Positions 14,373-21,868 of a stretch of DNA of 23,526 nt are shown piece by piece. The DNA lies in NCBI GenBank assembly GCA_905212515.1, contig CAJMEU010000027.1, forward strand, positions 1-23,526, in the 5' to 3' direction. Each line of letters starts with the position of its first letter. Position 1 is the first letter of the stretch. The translations under genes and the position numbers were made by a program. The notes under the pieces were generated by a model. The model saw nothing but the letters and a program-made list of their open reading frames with translations, had not been told where the DNA came from and did not search any database. The stretch comes from an uncultured Oscillospiraceae bacterium. Lineage in GTDB: Bacteria; Bacillota; Clostridia; Oscillospirales; Ruminococcaceae.

Positions 14373-15401
14373 ATGGTCACGATCAGGGAAATCGCTCAGC
14401 AGTCCGGCGTTTCGCTGGCTACAGTCTCCCGCGTATTGACGAACAGCCGCCCGGTGCAGCCCGAACTGCGCGAGCGCGTGATGGAAGTGGCGCGCGAGCT
14501 GGGCTATGTGCCGAATACGGCTGCCCGCGCGCTGGTAAAGCGCCGCACGGACGCCATCGGCGTGGTGGTCAATAATCTGCACGATCCTTTTTTTCACGAT
14601 TTGATCCGCGGCTTTGAGGCCGGCGCCAGCGAGACGGATTACAACGTGGTGTTCTGCAGTGCCATGGGCCGCGAGATGCAGCGCAAGCAGCGCTATGTCC
14701 GCTATTTGAGCAATGGCGTGGTGGACGGCATCATCCTGTATGGTTCTTATGATTTTGACGAGGCGTTGGTGCGTGAACTCCACGCGACGGGCTTTCCCTT
14801 TTTTCTGATCGAGAGCAGCGTGGAAGGGGTACAGACCAACAATTTCCTCATTGACAACGAGGGCGGCGTATACAATGCCGTGCGCTATCTGCATCGGTAC
14901 GGTCACCGCCGCATCGCTTATATTGCCGGCCGGCTGGAAAAGCGTGTGTGTGTGGAGCGTTTGAACGGCTACTACAAGGCCATGCAGGACCTTTGCCTGG
15001 AAGTACCGGCCGAGTATGTGCGCTATATCGAGGAGGACAGCAGCGATGGACGCGCGCTGATGGCGCAATTTCTGGCGCTGCCTGCAAAAGTGCGTCCCAC
15101 CGCCGTGCTTTGCTACGACGACGCGGTGGCCAGCCATGCCATCCGCTGCGCCCTGGAGCAGGGCCTGCGTGTACCGCAGGATATTTCCATCATGGGATTT
15201 GACAACCAGACCATCCCTCCCAACGGCTACAAGGGCCCGGCGATCACCAGCGTGTCGCAGCCGCTGTACGAGATCGGCTTTGACAGTATTATTTTGCTGA
15301 GCCAGATCCTGCGCGGCGAGCGGGAAAGCGGTATCACCAAACAGTATCAGACGCACATCGCGGAAAAGGAATCGTTTGCATATCTGGAAAGGGATGGATA
15401 A
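14373..15401 (+). CDS. LacI-family transcriptional regulator
   Basis: A 342-residue repressor. Residues 1-55 are a textbook LacI DNA-binding head: TIREIAQQSGVSLATVSRVL, then the hinge-helix region GYVPNTAARALVKRRTDAIG. The rest is a periplasmic-binding-protein-like sugar domain (FFHDLIRGFEAGASE, VDGIILYGS, FLIESSVEG, NEGGVYNAVRYLHRYGHRRI, AVLCYDDAVA, DISIMGFDNQTI). The ATG at 14373 is preferred to the GTG at 14358 because AAGGTGGAG lies 9 nt ahead of the ATG and because the LacI head always starts close to TIREIA. It probably represses the cluster by binding O1 and O2 until a pathway sugar or sugar phosphate is bound. The kinase starts 1 nt after its stop. Confidence 0.96.
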   Translation: MVTIREIAQQSGVSLATVSRVLTNSRPVQPELRERVMEVARELGYVPNTAARALVKRRTDAIGVVVNNLHDPFFHDLIRGFEAGASETDYNVVFCSAMGREMQRKQRYVRYLSNGVVDGIILYGSYDFDEALVRELHATGFPFFLIESSVEGVQTNNFLIDNEGGVYNAVRYLHRYGHRRIAYIAGRLEKRVCVERLNGYYKAMQDLCLEVPAEYVRYIEEDSSDGRALMAQFLALPAKVRPTAVLCYDDAVASHAIRCALEQGLRVPQDISIMGFDNQTIPPNGYKGPAITSVSQPLYEIGFDSIILLSQILRGERESGITKQYQTHIAEKESFAYLERDG

Positions 15402-15402
15402 G

Positions 15403-16410
15403 ATGGACGCATTTTATGCGCATAGGCGTTATGTGGCGGGTGTGGACGGGGGCGGAACGAAAACGGCCTGCATGATCGCCGATGATCGCGGGACGCTGCT
15501 GGCCTATGCTGTGGCCGAGGGGTCAAATCATCAGATCAGTGGTTTTGCGCTTACATTGGAAAACGTTTGCTGCGCCATAAATGAAGCCTGTGCCCAGGCG
15601 GGGATCCAATGGGAAGAACTGGCCTACATCTATCTGGGCATGGCTGGGGCGGATTCGCAGGAAGACTGCGAACTGCTGAACCAGGGATTTGCCTCGGCCT
15701 TCGGCGGCATTCCCTTCAAAGTGGACAATGATGAATGGAAGGCCTTTGCCTGCGAGGCAAAGCAGGGATGGGGGGCGGTCTCTATCTGCGGCACGGGGGC
15801 AAACCTAGCCGTCAAAGACCTTGCGGGCAAGGTTTACACGGTGCGTGCGCGGCGCTATATACTGGGCAACTACGGCGGCGGCAACCATTTGGCGGAAATG
15901 GCCCTGCATCACGCCTTCCGCTGTGACGAGCACACCGGCCCCGATACGCGTCTGGCCGAAGTCCTGCCGGCGTACTGCGGCTGCGCCGACATGGAAGAAC
16001 TGGCACGTCAGGTATATCAAAGCGGATATCAGTATTATAAAAATTATAACATCCCTAAGTTGGTGTTTGACTTGGCCTGGCAAGGGGATGAAGTGTGCCG
16101 AGGCCTTTTGACGGAAATGGGCGGGCAGTTGGGCACGATGCTGGGGCGGCAGATCCGCCATGTGGGGTTGGAGGATACCGAGATCCCGGTGGTGCTGGCG
16201 GGCAGTCAATACGCCAAAGATACCCATGGTCTGATGATCGGCCCACTGGAGAAAGTATTGCGCAGCTATGTCCCAAGGGCAAGCCTGTGCGTAGTGCAGT
16301 GCCCCCCCGTGGTGGGGGCCATCCTCAGCGCCTTGGAAGAACTTGAAGTTGAGCTGGATGACACCTGCCGTTTGCAGCTTCAAATGCAGGCCCAGGCAGG
16401 ATCGGTTTAG
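15403..16410 (+). CDS. BadF/BcrA-type sugar kinase (N-acetylglucosamine kinase-like)
   Basis: A 335-residue ASKHA-fold ATPase of the BadF/BadG/BcrA/BcrD family, whose sugar branch includes N-acetylglucosamine kinases. Phosphate-1 loop GVDGGGTKTACMI (13-25), a DND around residues 108-110 where the catalytic aspartate of GlcNAc kinases lies, phosphate-2 SICGTGANLAV (127-137), and adenosine motif PVVLAGSQYA are present. It is not the activator of a radical dehydratase: the metal-binding cysteines of that branch are missing, as far as I can see. It likely phosphorylates the sugar, amino sugar or derived acid handled by the cluster. The ATG at 15403 follows the lacI stop with AAGGG upstream; an in-frame ATG at 15394 overlapping lacI is also possible. 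Confidence 0.88.
   Translation: MDAFYAHRRYVAGVDGGGTKTACMIADDRGTLLAYAVAEGSNHQISGFALTLENVCCAINEACAQAGIQWEELAYIYLGMAGADSQEDCELLNQGFASAFGGIPFKVDNDEWKAFACEAKQGWGAVSICGTGANLAVKDLAGKVYTVRARRYILGNYGGGNHLAEMALHHAFRCDEHTGPDTRLAEVLPAYCGCADMEELARQVYQSGYQYYKNYNIPKLVFDLAWQGDEVCRGLLTEMGGQLGTMLGRQIRHVGLEDTEIPVVLAGSQYAKDTHGLMIGPLEKVLRSYVPRASLCVVQCPPVVGAILSALEELEVELDDTCRLQLQMQAQAGSV
15556..15570. promoter_or_regulatory. Possible intragenic operator half-site
   Basis: TTGGAAAACGTTT inside the kinase gene matches 13 consecutive bases of the O2 palindrome (18 bp), then diverges. It could be an auxiliary site for DNA looping, or chance: it encodes the codons for Leu-Glu-Asn-Val. Confidence 0.3.
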
Positions 16411-16421
16411 TTTTACGCATT

Positions 16422-16439
16422 TTGGAAAACGTTTTCCAA
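16422..16439. promoter_or_regulatory. LacI-type operator O2
   Basis: TTGGAAAACGTTTTCCAA, a perfect 18-bp palindrome containing the O1 core, between the kinase stop and the next gene. No strong promoter is seen around it. It could block elongation, help looping with O1 about 2.15 kb upstream, or cover a weak internal promoter. Confidence 0.82.
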
Positions 16440-16475
16440 GATTTCCCTTCAAACCGCCGGCGGAAGGAGAAAAAG

Positions 16476-17618
16476 ATGAAAAGAGAGATGTTCCTGTATC
16501 CCTGGGACGTGCTGGATGAGGGCGCACAGCCCTTGGCAGAGCGCCTGGCCGCCCTGGGGGTGGAAACCGTGGCGCTGGCGCTTGTGTATCACAGCGGGAA
16601 ACTGCTGCTGCCACACGACCCGCGCCGCCGGGTCTTGCTGCACCGAAGCAGCCGAAGCTATTTCCCCTTTACCGCCGAAAGATACGGCCGTTTGAAACCT
16701 CGGCAGGGGGAATTGATGGACGGGTCCCCCGCCGCGTTTGTGAACAGTGGGTTTGGCGCCGTTTTCAGCGTGGGGGTTCGGGTGTGGGGGGGGGGGGTGG
16801 TGTTTGCTGCCGGGCGGGGGGCCCGCAGGAACCCGGACTGTGCGGAATGGAATGCCTGGGACGAGCCCTCCCCCCACAGCCTTTGTCCGTCGAACGAAGA
16901 GGTATTTGCCTACGGTCTTACCCTGCTGGAAGAGATCGCGGCGGCCGGCGTGGACGGGCTGTATCTGGAATCAGTGGATTATGCCGGTTTCCTGCACGGC
17001 GCGCACCACGAAATGCAGGCCTATGCAGACACGGCGCGGCTGGACCGGCTGCTGGGGCAGTGCTTTTGTCCGGCGTGTGTAAAGCGGGCGGAACAGGCGG
17101 GGATCGACGTGTCGGCCCTGCGCCGGCAGGTAAAGCGGCAGGCGGAAAGACTGTTTGCCCTGGAGCCGGCAGGGGAGGAGACGCTGCCGTGGCAACCCTG
17201 GGCCGCTCTGCGGGCGCAGCGCATTGCCGAATTTTACACAGAGCTGCGCCGACGCCTGCGCGCGCGGGGGCTCAGCCCGGAGATCAAACCCATCTTATGG
17301 CTGGCCGGCGGTACGGATCCGCGCGAGACGGGCGTGGATCCAGCGCTTCTGGCCCCCGTGGTGGACGGGATGATAGCGGCTTATCCGGACAGCCCGCAGC
17401 AGGTTGCGGATTTCGCGGCGCGGGCACGCAGTCTGGCGCCGGCGGGCATGCCCCTTACCGGCGGGGTGCGCCTGATGGCGCCCCACACGGTCCAGCCGCA
17501 GCAGGTGCCGGACTATTGGGAGGCGTACCGCGCGCAGGGGGCGGAAAGCGTGATTTTTTACAATTACGGCATGGCGCCCCTGCCTTTTTTGCAGGCACTG
17601 CGGGAGGAAAAACGATGA
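16476..17618 (+). CDS. TIM-barrel-like protein of unknown function, with a 12-G tract
   Basis: A 380-residue protein I cannot assign to a characterised enzyme. Its pattern recalls uncharacterised TIM-barrel, glycosidase-like proteins of carbohydrate operons: LALVYHSGKLLLPHDPRRRV near residues 35-54, RNPDCAEWNAWDE and PHSLCPSNEEVFAYG (about 118-147), GVDGLYLESVDY with candidate acid Glu165, HGAHHEM, CFCPACVKRAEQAG, and late EIKPILWLAGG and GVRLMAPHTVQP strands. Four cysteines in the middle include a CFCPAC pair that might bind metal. A run of 12 G (16786-16797, encoding Gly105-107) lies in a G-rich stretch where residues about 93-118 look unlike ordinary protein sequence. The ATG at 16476 has AAGGAG 6 nt upstream. 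Its stop overlaps the next start (ATGA). A role in cleaving or isomerising the pathway sugar is an inference. Confidence 0.7.
   Translation: MKREMFLYPWDVLDEGAQPLAERLAALGVETVALALVYHSGKLLLPHDPRRRVLLHRSSRSYFPFTAERYGRLKPRQGELMDGSPAAFVNSGFGAVFSVGVRVWGGGVVFAAGRGARRNPDCAEWNAWDEPSPHSLCPSNEEVFAYGLTLLEEIAAAGVDGLYLESVDYAGFLHGAHHEMQAYADTARLDRLLGQCFCPACVKRAEQAGIDVSALRRQVKRQAERLFALEPAGEETLPWQPWAALRAQRIAEFYTELRRRLRARGLSPEIKPILWLAGGTDPRETGVDPALLAPVVDGMIAAYPDSPQQVADFAARARSLAPAGMPLTGGVRLMAPHTVQPQQVPDYWEAYRAQGAESVIFYNYGMAPLPFLQALREEKR
16774..16827. repeat. G-rich tract with G12 homopolymer
   Basis: Runs of 5, 3, 12, 3 and 6 G lie close together on the coding strand. G12 is at 16786-16797. It meets the simple pattern for a G-quadruplex and is a slippage hotspot; a change of one base would shift the reading frame of the TIM-barrel-like gene. 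Confidence 0.85.
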
Positions 17619-18649
17619 AACATGTCATCGGCGTGATCGGCGCCGGAGAGATCGCCCACCTGCATATGAAAGCGGTGGCCCCGCTGGGCTGGAGGCTGGC
17701 GGGATGCTATGACGTCGATGCGGAACGCGCCCGGTCGTTTTGCGCCGTTTGGGGCGGCCGTACTTATGCGGGCGCGCAGCCGCTGCTGGAGGATCCGGCG
17801 ATCGATACCGTGTATCTTTGCACGCGGCATGACAGCCATGTGGCGCTGTGCCAGGCCGCCATGGCGGCGGGCAAAAATATTTTTGTGGAAAAACCAGTGG
17901 CCCTTACCGCCGGGGAAGCGCGCCGGCTGCTGGCGGCGCACCAGGCGGCCCCGGTCCCCCTTGCGGTGGGTTATAATATGCGGGTCGCGCCGGCCACCCG
18001 CAGGTTCTGCGAACTGCTGCGCACCCACGGCGCGCAGGTGAGCGCGTTCCGGGCCAGCATGACGGGCCCGCCCTTCATGAGCGGCTGGGCCTCCGACCCG
18101 GTGCAGGGCGGCGGCGTGCTGGTGTGTCAGGGGTCCCACATGTTTGATTTGCTGCGTTACACCCTGGGCAGCCCGATCGTCAGCGTATGTGCGGCAACAC
18201 AGCATCTGGGGCTGGATGCGGCCCGGGAACCAAACGCGGCTGTACTGCTGGTGAAGCTGGAAAACGGTGCCTGCGGCACACTGCTGCTGCACGACCGCGG
18301 CACCGCCAGCTTCCATGCGGGCCAAGAAGGGCGCATGGTGGGCATAACGGCCTATGCCCCGCAGGGGACGTTTGAGATGGACGCCTACGGCAAGGTGCGC
18401 TGGGGAACGGCGGAAGGCTTTTTTGAAGAGCTGCCCAGCCGCGACAGAAGCCAGTGCGTAAGCTGGGGCTATGCCGCCCAGGCGGCGGAGTTTGCCAGAC
18501 TGCTGGATACAGGCGCCAGCCAGCTGTGCACGCTGGAACAAGGCGTACAGACGGCCGAAGCGGTGGAGGCGGCGCGCGCCGCGGCCGCGCAGACACAATG
18601 GGTGCCCGTGCCGCGGGCATGCGATGAAAAGATGGAGGAAAAGGCATGA
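17615..18649 (+). CDS. Gfo/Idh/MocA family oxidoreductase 1
   Basis: A 344-residue NAD(P)-dependent dehydrogenase-like protein. N-terminal Rossmann loop GVIGAGEIAHLH (6-17), VYLCTRHDSHV, and the signature VEKPVAL with catalytic-type Lys93. The C-terminal alpha/beta domain has QGSHMFDLLRYTLG, where the conserved histidine is present. Family members oxidise sugars, inositols or amino-sugar derivatives, and some take part in oxidation-assisted cleavage of glycosides. It overlaps both neighbours by ATGA, so it is translationally coupled within the cluster. The TGA of the previous gene falls within its start. Confidence 0.93.
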   Translation: MKHVIGVIGAGEIAHLHMKAVAPLGWRLAGCYDVDAERARSFCAVWGGRTYAGAQPLLEDPAIDTVYLCTRHDSHVALCQAAMAAGKNIFVEKPVALTAGEARRLLAAHQAAPVPLAVGYNMRVAPATRRFCELLRTHGAQVSAFRASMTGPPFMSGWASDPVQGGGVLVCQGSHMFDLLRYTLGSPIVSVCAATQHLGLDAAREPNAAVLLVKLENGACGTLLLHDRGTASFHAGQEGRMVGITAYAPQGTFEMDAYGKVRWGTAEGFFEELPSRDRSQCVSWGYAAQAAEFARLLDTGASQLCTLEQGVQTAEAVEAARAAAAQTQWVPVPRACDEKMEEKA

Positions 18650-19854
18650 CGATACAGGAGAAATATGGTTTTCGCAAGGTGCTGAATACCCGCGGCCCGG
18701 CGACCATTTTGGGCGCGGCCCGGGTGTGCGACCCGATCCGCCGGGAGATCTACGAGATCTTGGGCGAATCGGCCGAGATCTGGGAACTGCAGCGCAGCGC
18801 CAGTGAAAAGATCACCCAGCTCACGGGCGCCGAGGCAGGCTGTGTGGTGAACTGCTCTTCCGCCGGTATGGCGGTGGCGGCCGCGGCGGCCCTCACGGGC
18901 AGCGACCCGGCCCGCATCAAAGCGCTGCCGAACGTCACCTGGCCGCGCAGCAAGATCGTCATCCAGAAAGGGCAGGTGACGGGTGCGGGCGACTGTCCGG
19001 TATGGCAGGTCATCCAGATGACGGGCGCGCAGTACGTGGAGATCGGCGAGGCGCTGGACTGCGCCACCTTCCATCTGCGCGCGGCCCTGGACGATACGGT
19101 GGCCGCCGCGTTTTATGTGATGGAAGACACGTTTGCCCCCAATCTCCTTCCGCTGGAAACATTCGTCTCCATCTGCCACGAGAAAAAGGTGCCTGTCATC
19201 TGCGATGCCGCCTATCTGACGGACTTTACCATGCTGGCCAAGCTGGGTGTGGACCTGGCCATCTACAGCGGGCAAAAGTGGCTGGGCGGCTGCACCAGCG
19301 GCATCATCGCGGGCAGGAAGGACCTGGTGCACGCCTGCTTTATGCAGGAGATGGGCATTGGGCGCCCCATGAAAGTCGGCAAGGAGGGCATCGTGAGCAT
19401 CATGGCCTCCATCGACCATTGGCTCCACCGTGACCAGGCCGCCGTCGCTGCGTTCCAAACGGAACTGGCAAACACCATTGCAAACGGCGTAAAGGACATC
19501 CCGGGCGTCACCTGCGCCATTGTGGAATCGCTGTATTCGCCCTCCGTGCGCCTGCATGTAGACATCGACGCCGCGGTCACCGGCATCCCCGCCTGGGTCA
19601 TCAACGACGATATGGGCCGGCTGGACCCGGTTATTAAGACCGACGACTATTTCGTGAATAACGGCAAGATCATTTTTGACATGGCCTACCTGGACCGGGG
19701 CGACGACAAGCTCATCGCCGACGTGCTGCGCAGTTACCTGACGGGCGAGCGAAAGCCCCTGCCCGGCAAAGAGGGGGCCGCCGTGCCCAAGACGCGCCAG
19801 GACATCCTCTACGAGATGTTCGACGCCTGGCTGGACGGCGACCCCAGGGGGTGA
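18646..19854 (+). CDS. SelA/DgaE-like PLP-dependent enzyme
   Basis: A 402-residue fold-type I PLP protein of the SelA-related group, which includes D-glucosaminate-6-phosphate ammonia-lyase (DgaE). The opening EKYGFRKVLNTRGPATILG is typical of that group. Asp187 in VPVICDAAYL should hold the PLP pyridine nitrogen, and Lys211 in YSGQKWLGGCTSGIIAG is the expected Schiff-base lysine. MGIGRPMKVGKEGI also fits. It is not selenocysteine synthase itself: no selB, tRNA-Sec or related gene is near, and the context is catabolic. It may remove ammonia from, or cleave, an amino-sugar acid phosphate made by the kinase and dehydrogenases. ATGA overlap with the gene before; 4 nt gap to the next. Confidence 0.88.
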   Translation: MTIQEKYGFRKVLNTRGPATILGAARVCDPIRREIYEILGESAEIWELQRSASEKITQLTGAEAGCVVNCSSAGMAVAAAAALTGSDPARIKALPNVTWPRSKIVIQKGQVTGAGDCPVWQVIQMTGAQYVEIGEALDCATFHLRAALDDTVAAAFYVMEDTFAPNLLPLETFVSICHEKKVPVICDAAYLTDFTMLAKLGVDLAIYSGQKWLGGCTSGIIAGRKDLVHACFMQEMGIGRPMKVGKEGIVSIMASIDHWLHRDQAAVAAFQTELANTIANGVKDIPGVTCAIVESLYSPSVRLHVDIDAAVTGIPAWVINDDMGRLDPVIKTDDYFVNNGKIIFDMAYLDRGDDKLIADVLRSYLTGERKPLPGKEGAAVPKTRQDILYEMFDAWLDGDPRG

Positions 19855-19858
19855 AGGC

Positions 19859-20878
19859 ATGATCCGGGTCGCGTTGGCGGGCTTTTCCCAAGGCTATTAC
19901 GCCACGGCCTACATGCGGTATCTGGCGCGCCTGAAAGCGGTGTGTCCGGTGGCCGTATGCGACTGCGGTGCGAACGACGCCTATGTGATGGAATGTGCGT
20001 TCGTCACCGCCGGGGCATTCGCCCGCGAGCTGGGCGTCCCCCTGATCCACGATTACAGCCGCCTGCTGGAACAAAGGCCGGACGCCGTGCTGATCTGCAG
20101 CGAAACAGCGGACCATGCGGCCATGGCGCGTGTTGCGCTGGAGAGGGGGATACACGTTTTCGTATCCAAACCGCTGAGCTTTTCCAGCCAAGATACCGCG
20201 CTGCTGCGCAGCGTGGCCGAAAGGGCCGTGCTGCTGTGCGGCAATCCCCTGAAGTACGAGCAGGGCATGGAAGAAATGCGGGCGAGGCTGGCGGCCGGCG
20301 AGATCGGCAGGGTGTACAGCCTGCGGGTGATGATCAACCATCTCGCCATGACCAAGCAGGCCTGGGAGCGGGACGAGGCCCGCAGCGGTGGGCCGCTGGG
20401 CACCTACGGGGTGTACCTGTTCGATTTGGCGCGCTGGCTGACCGCCCAGCCGCTGTGCAGGCTTTACGCCCTGGCGGGCAACTACTGCACGCCGGAGATC
20501 GCGTGCCCGGACACGGTCAAGGTGCTGGGCACAGGTACGAAGGGCACACAGTTTACGCTGGAGCTGTACAGCGCCATCCACCACGAATACCCCTTTGTGC
20601 AGGTGGAGGCCGTGGGGGAAAAGGGCACGCTGGTCACCCGGTACGACAATTACGCCACGCTGGCCCAAACCAGCGCGGGCGCCGCGCTGGGCGCGCTGCG
20701 TGCCAGCGATATGGGCGCGGGGGAGATGGATCATTTCCTCGCCTGTATCCAAGGCCGGGCGGTACAGCGGTGCGGCCTGGCGGATATGGACTACGTGGCG
20801 CGCTGTATCGAAGCAGCCCGGCGCAGCATCCGCTCGGGCGAAACGGCGGTGCCGCAGGAAAGGGAGGGATTTCGATGA
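19859..20878 (+). CDS. Gfo/Idh/MocA family protein 2, divergent motifs
   Basis: A 339-residue member of the Gfo/Idh/MocA superfamily. Fold signals are present (VALAGFSQGYY at the N-terminus, AVLICSETADHAAMA, HVFVSKPLSFSS at about 99-110), but key motifs are altered. The usual GxGxxG loop reads GFSQGY, EKP is SKP (Lys104 kept), and the position of the usual catalytic histidine in the GSHxxD-like motif reads GVYLFDLARWL. This suggests altered cofactor use, a different chemistry, or a structural partner role. It sits between the PLP enzyme and a regular paralogue and overlaps the latter by ATGA. The ATG at 19859 is preceded by AGGGGGTGAAGG. Confidence 0.88.
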   Translation: MIRVALAGFSQGYYATAYMRYLARLKAVCPVAVCDCGANDAYVMECAFVTAGAFARELGVPLIHDYSRLLEQRPDAVLICSETADHAAMARVALERGIHVFVSKPLSFSSQDTALLRSVAERAVLLCGNPLKYEQGMEEMRARLAAGEIGRVYSLRVMINHLAMTKQAWERDEARSGGPLGTYGVYLFDLARWLTAQPLCRLYALAGNYCTPEIACPDTVKVLGTGTKGTQFTLELYSAIHHEYPFVQVEAVGEKGTLVTRYDNYATLAQTSAGAALGALRASDMGAGEMDHFLACIQGRAVQRCGLADMDYVARCIEAARRSIRSGETAVPQEREGFR

Positions 20879-21840
20879 ACCGATGTGTGGTTGTTGGCTG
20901 CGGCTGGGCCGGGCGGCATCATCTGGACACGGTGGCGGCCAGCGCTTATGCGCGGCTGGCCGCGGCGGTAGATCCCGATGAAAACAAACGGCAGGAGGCG
21001 GCGCGGCGATACGGTGTTCCCGTATATGACAGCTTGGAGTCGCTGCTGGCGTCGGGCACAGGCTTCGACACAGGCATCGTGGCCACGCTGCCCGCGCTGC
21101 ATGGGCCCCAGTGCGCCGCGCTGATCGCAGCGGGCAAAAACGTGCTGTGCGAAAAACCCGTCTGCCGCAGCAGCGCGGAGATCGCGGCGCTGGGCCAGGC
21201 CGCGCGAAAGGCGGGCGTCCGCTTCGGCGTGGTATTCAACCAGCGATATGGCGCGGCGGTGCGCAAGGCGAAGGAGCTGCTGGAGGCGGAGGGGGGCAGG
21301 CTGCATCTCATCACCGCCAGTATGTATCAGCACTGGCCCACCAAAACGGGGGGCCATATCACCGATACCTTTATGCTCACGGACGCATGCTGCCATCTGT
21401 TGGACCTGATGACCCATCTGTGCGGCCCGGTGCGGCAGGTAAAAGCCGTGAGCAGCAAGGTGGACAGCGAGCTTTACTCGGACGTGGCGGCGGCCCTGTT
21501 GTTTGAAAACGGCTGCGTGGGCTGCATGAGCCACAGCAATGTGGGCGGGAAACTGGACACCCAGCACCCCTTCCAATGCGTGGACGTGCACACGCAGAAC
21601 GCCCGCTACCGCATTGAAAACCAGTGCGACCGCCTGACGGTCTATCCCCACGGGGCGCAGGCGCAGCAGGTGTACGAGACTTCGGTGTTTCAGCGCCGGG
21701 ATTACGCGGTTTCCATGCGCCTTGCCTGCGAGGACTACCTGCGGGCCGTGGCACAGGACCGGCCGCTGCCTGCCGACGTGGATCAGGCGCTCGCCAATAT
21801 GCAGGTTTTGGAGGCCGTCCTGGCCTCCATCCGGAAATAA
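20875..21840 (+). CDS. Gfo/Idh/MocA family oxidoreductase 3
   Basis: A 321-residue protein with the regular family layout: Rossmann loop VVVGCGWAGRHH (5-16), GIVATLPALHG, LCEKPVCRS with Lys94, and in the C-terminal half TDACCHLLDLMTHLCG, where the conserved histidine is kept. It starts within the stop codon of protein 2 (ATGA), after AGGGAGG. It is somewhat shorter than many relatives. Together with paralogue 1 it could form an oxidation-reduction pair acting on one substrate, with the NAD(H) recycled. The substrate is unknown. Confidence 0.92.
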   Translation: MNRCVVVGCGWAGRHHLDTVAASAYARLAAAVDPDENKRQEAARRYGVPVYDSLESLLASGTGFDTGIVATLPALHGPQCAALIAAGKNVLCEKPVCRSSAEIAALGQAARKAGVRFGVVFNQRYGAAVRKAKELLEAEGGRLHLITASMYQHWPTKTGGHITDTFMLTDACCHLLDLMTHLCGPVRQVKAVSSKVDSELYSDVAAALLFENGCVGCMSHSNVGGKLDTQHPFQCVDVHTQNARYRIENQCDRLTVYPHGAQAQQVYETSVFQRRDYAVSMRLACEDYLRAVAQDRPLPADVDQALANMQVLEAVLASIRK

Positions 21841-21868
21841 ATTTTTATAAAAAAGGAGAGAAAAAACG

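Noticed and set aside
16784..18649. 621-codon plus-strand frame running through the TIM-barrel and first oxidoreductase genes
   Set aside because: Its 3' half is simply the oxidoreductase frame (17615-18649); the 5' half is out-of-frame Gly/Arg-rich sequence of the TIM-barrel gene. It is not a fusion.
18646..19854. Selenocysteine synthase (selA) proper
   Set aside because: No selB, selD or tRNA-Sec nearby, a catabolic neighbourhood, and an N-terminus typical of the SelA-related DgaE group.
19942..21840. Apparent 632-residue protein ending in oxidoreductase 3
   Set aside because: Only the part from the ATG at 20875 is real; the rest is an alternative frame of oxidoreductase 2.
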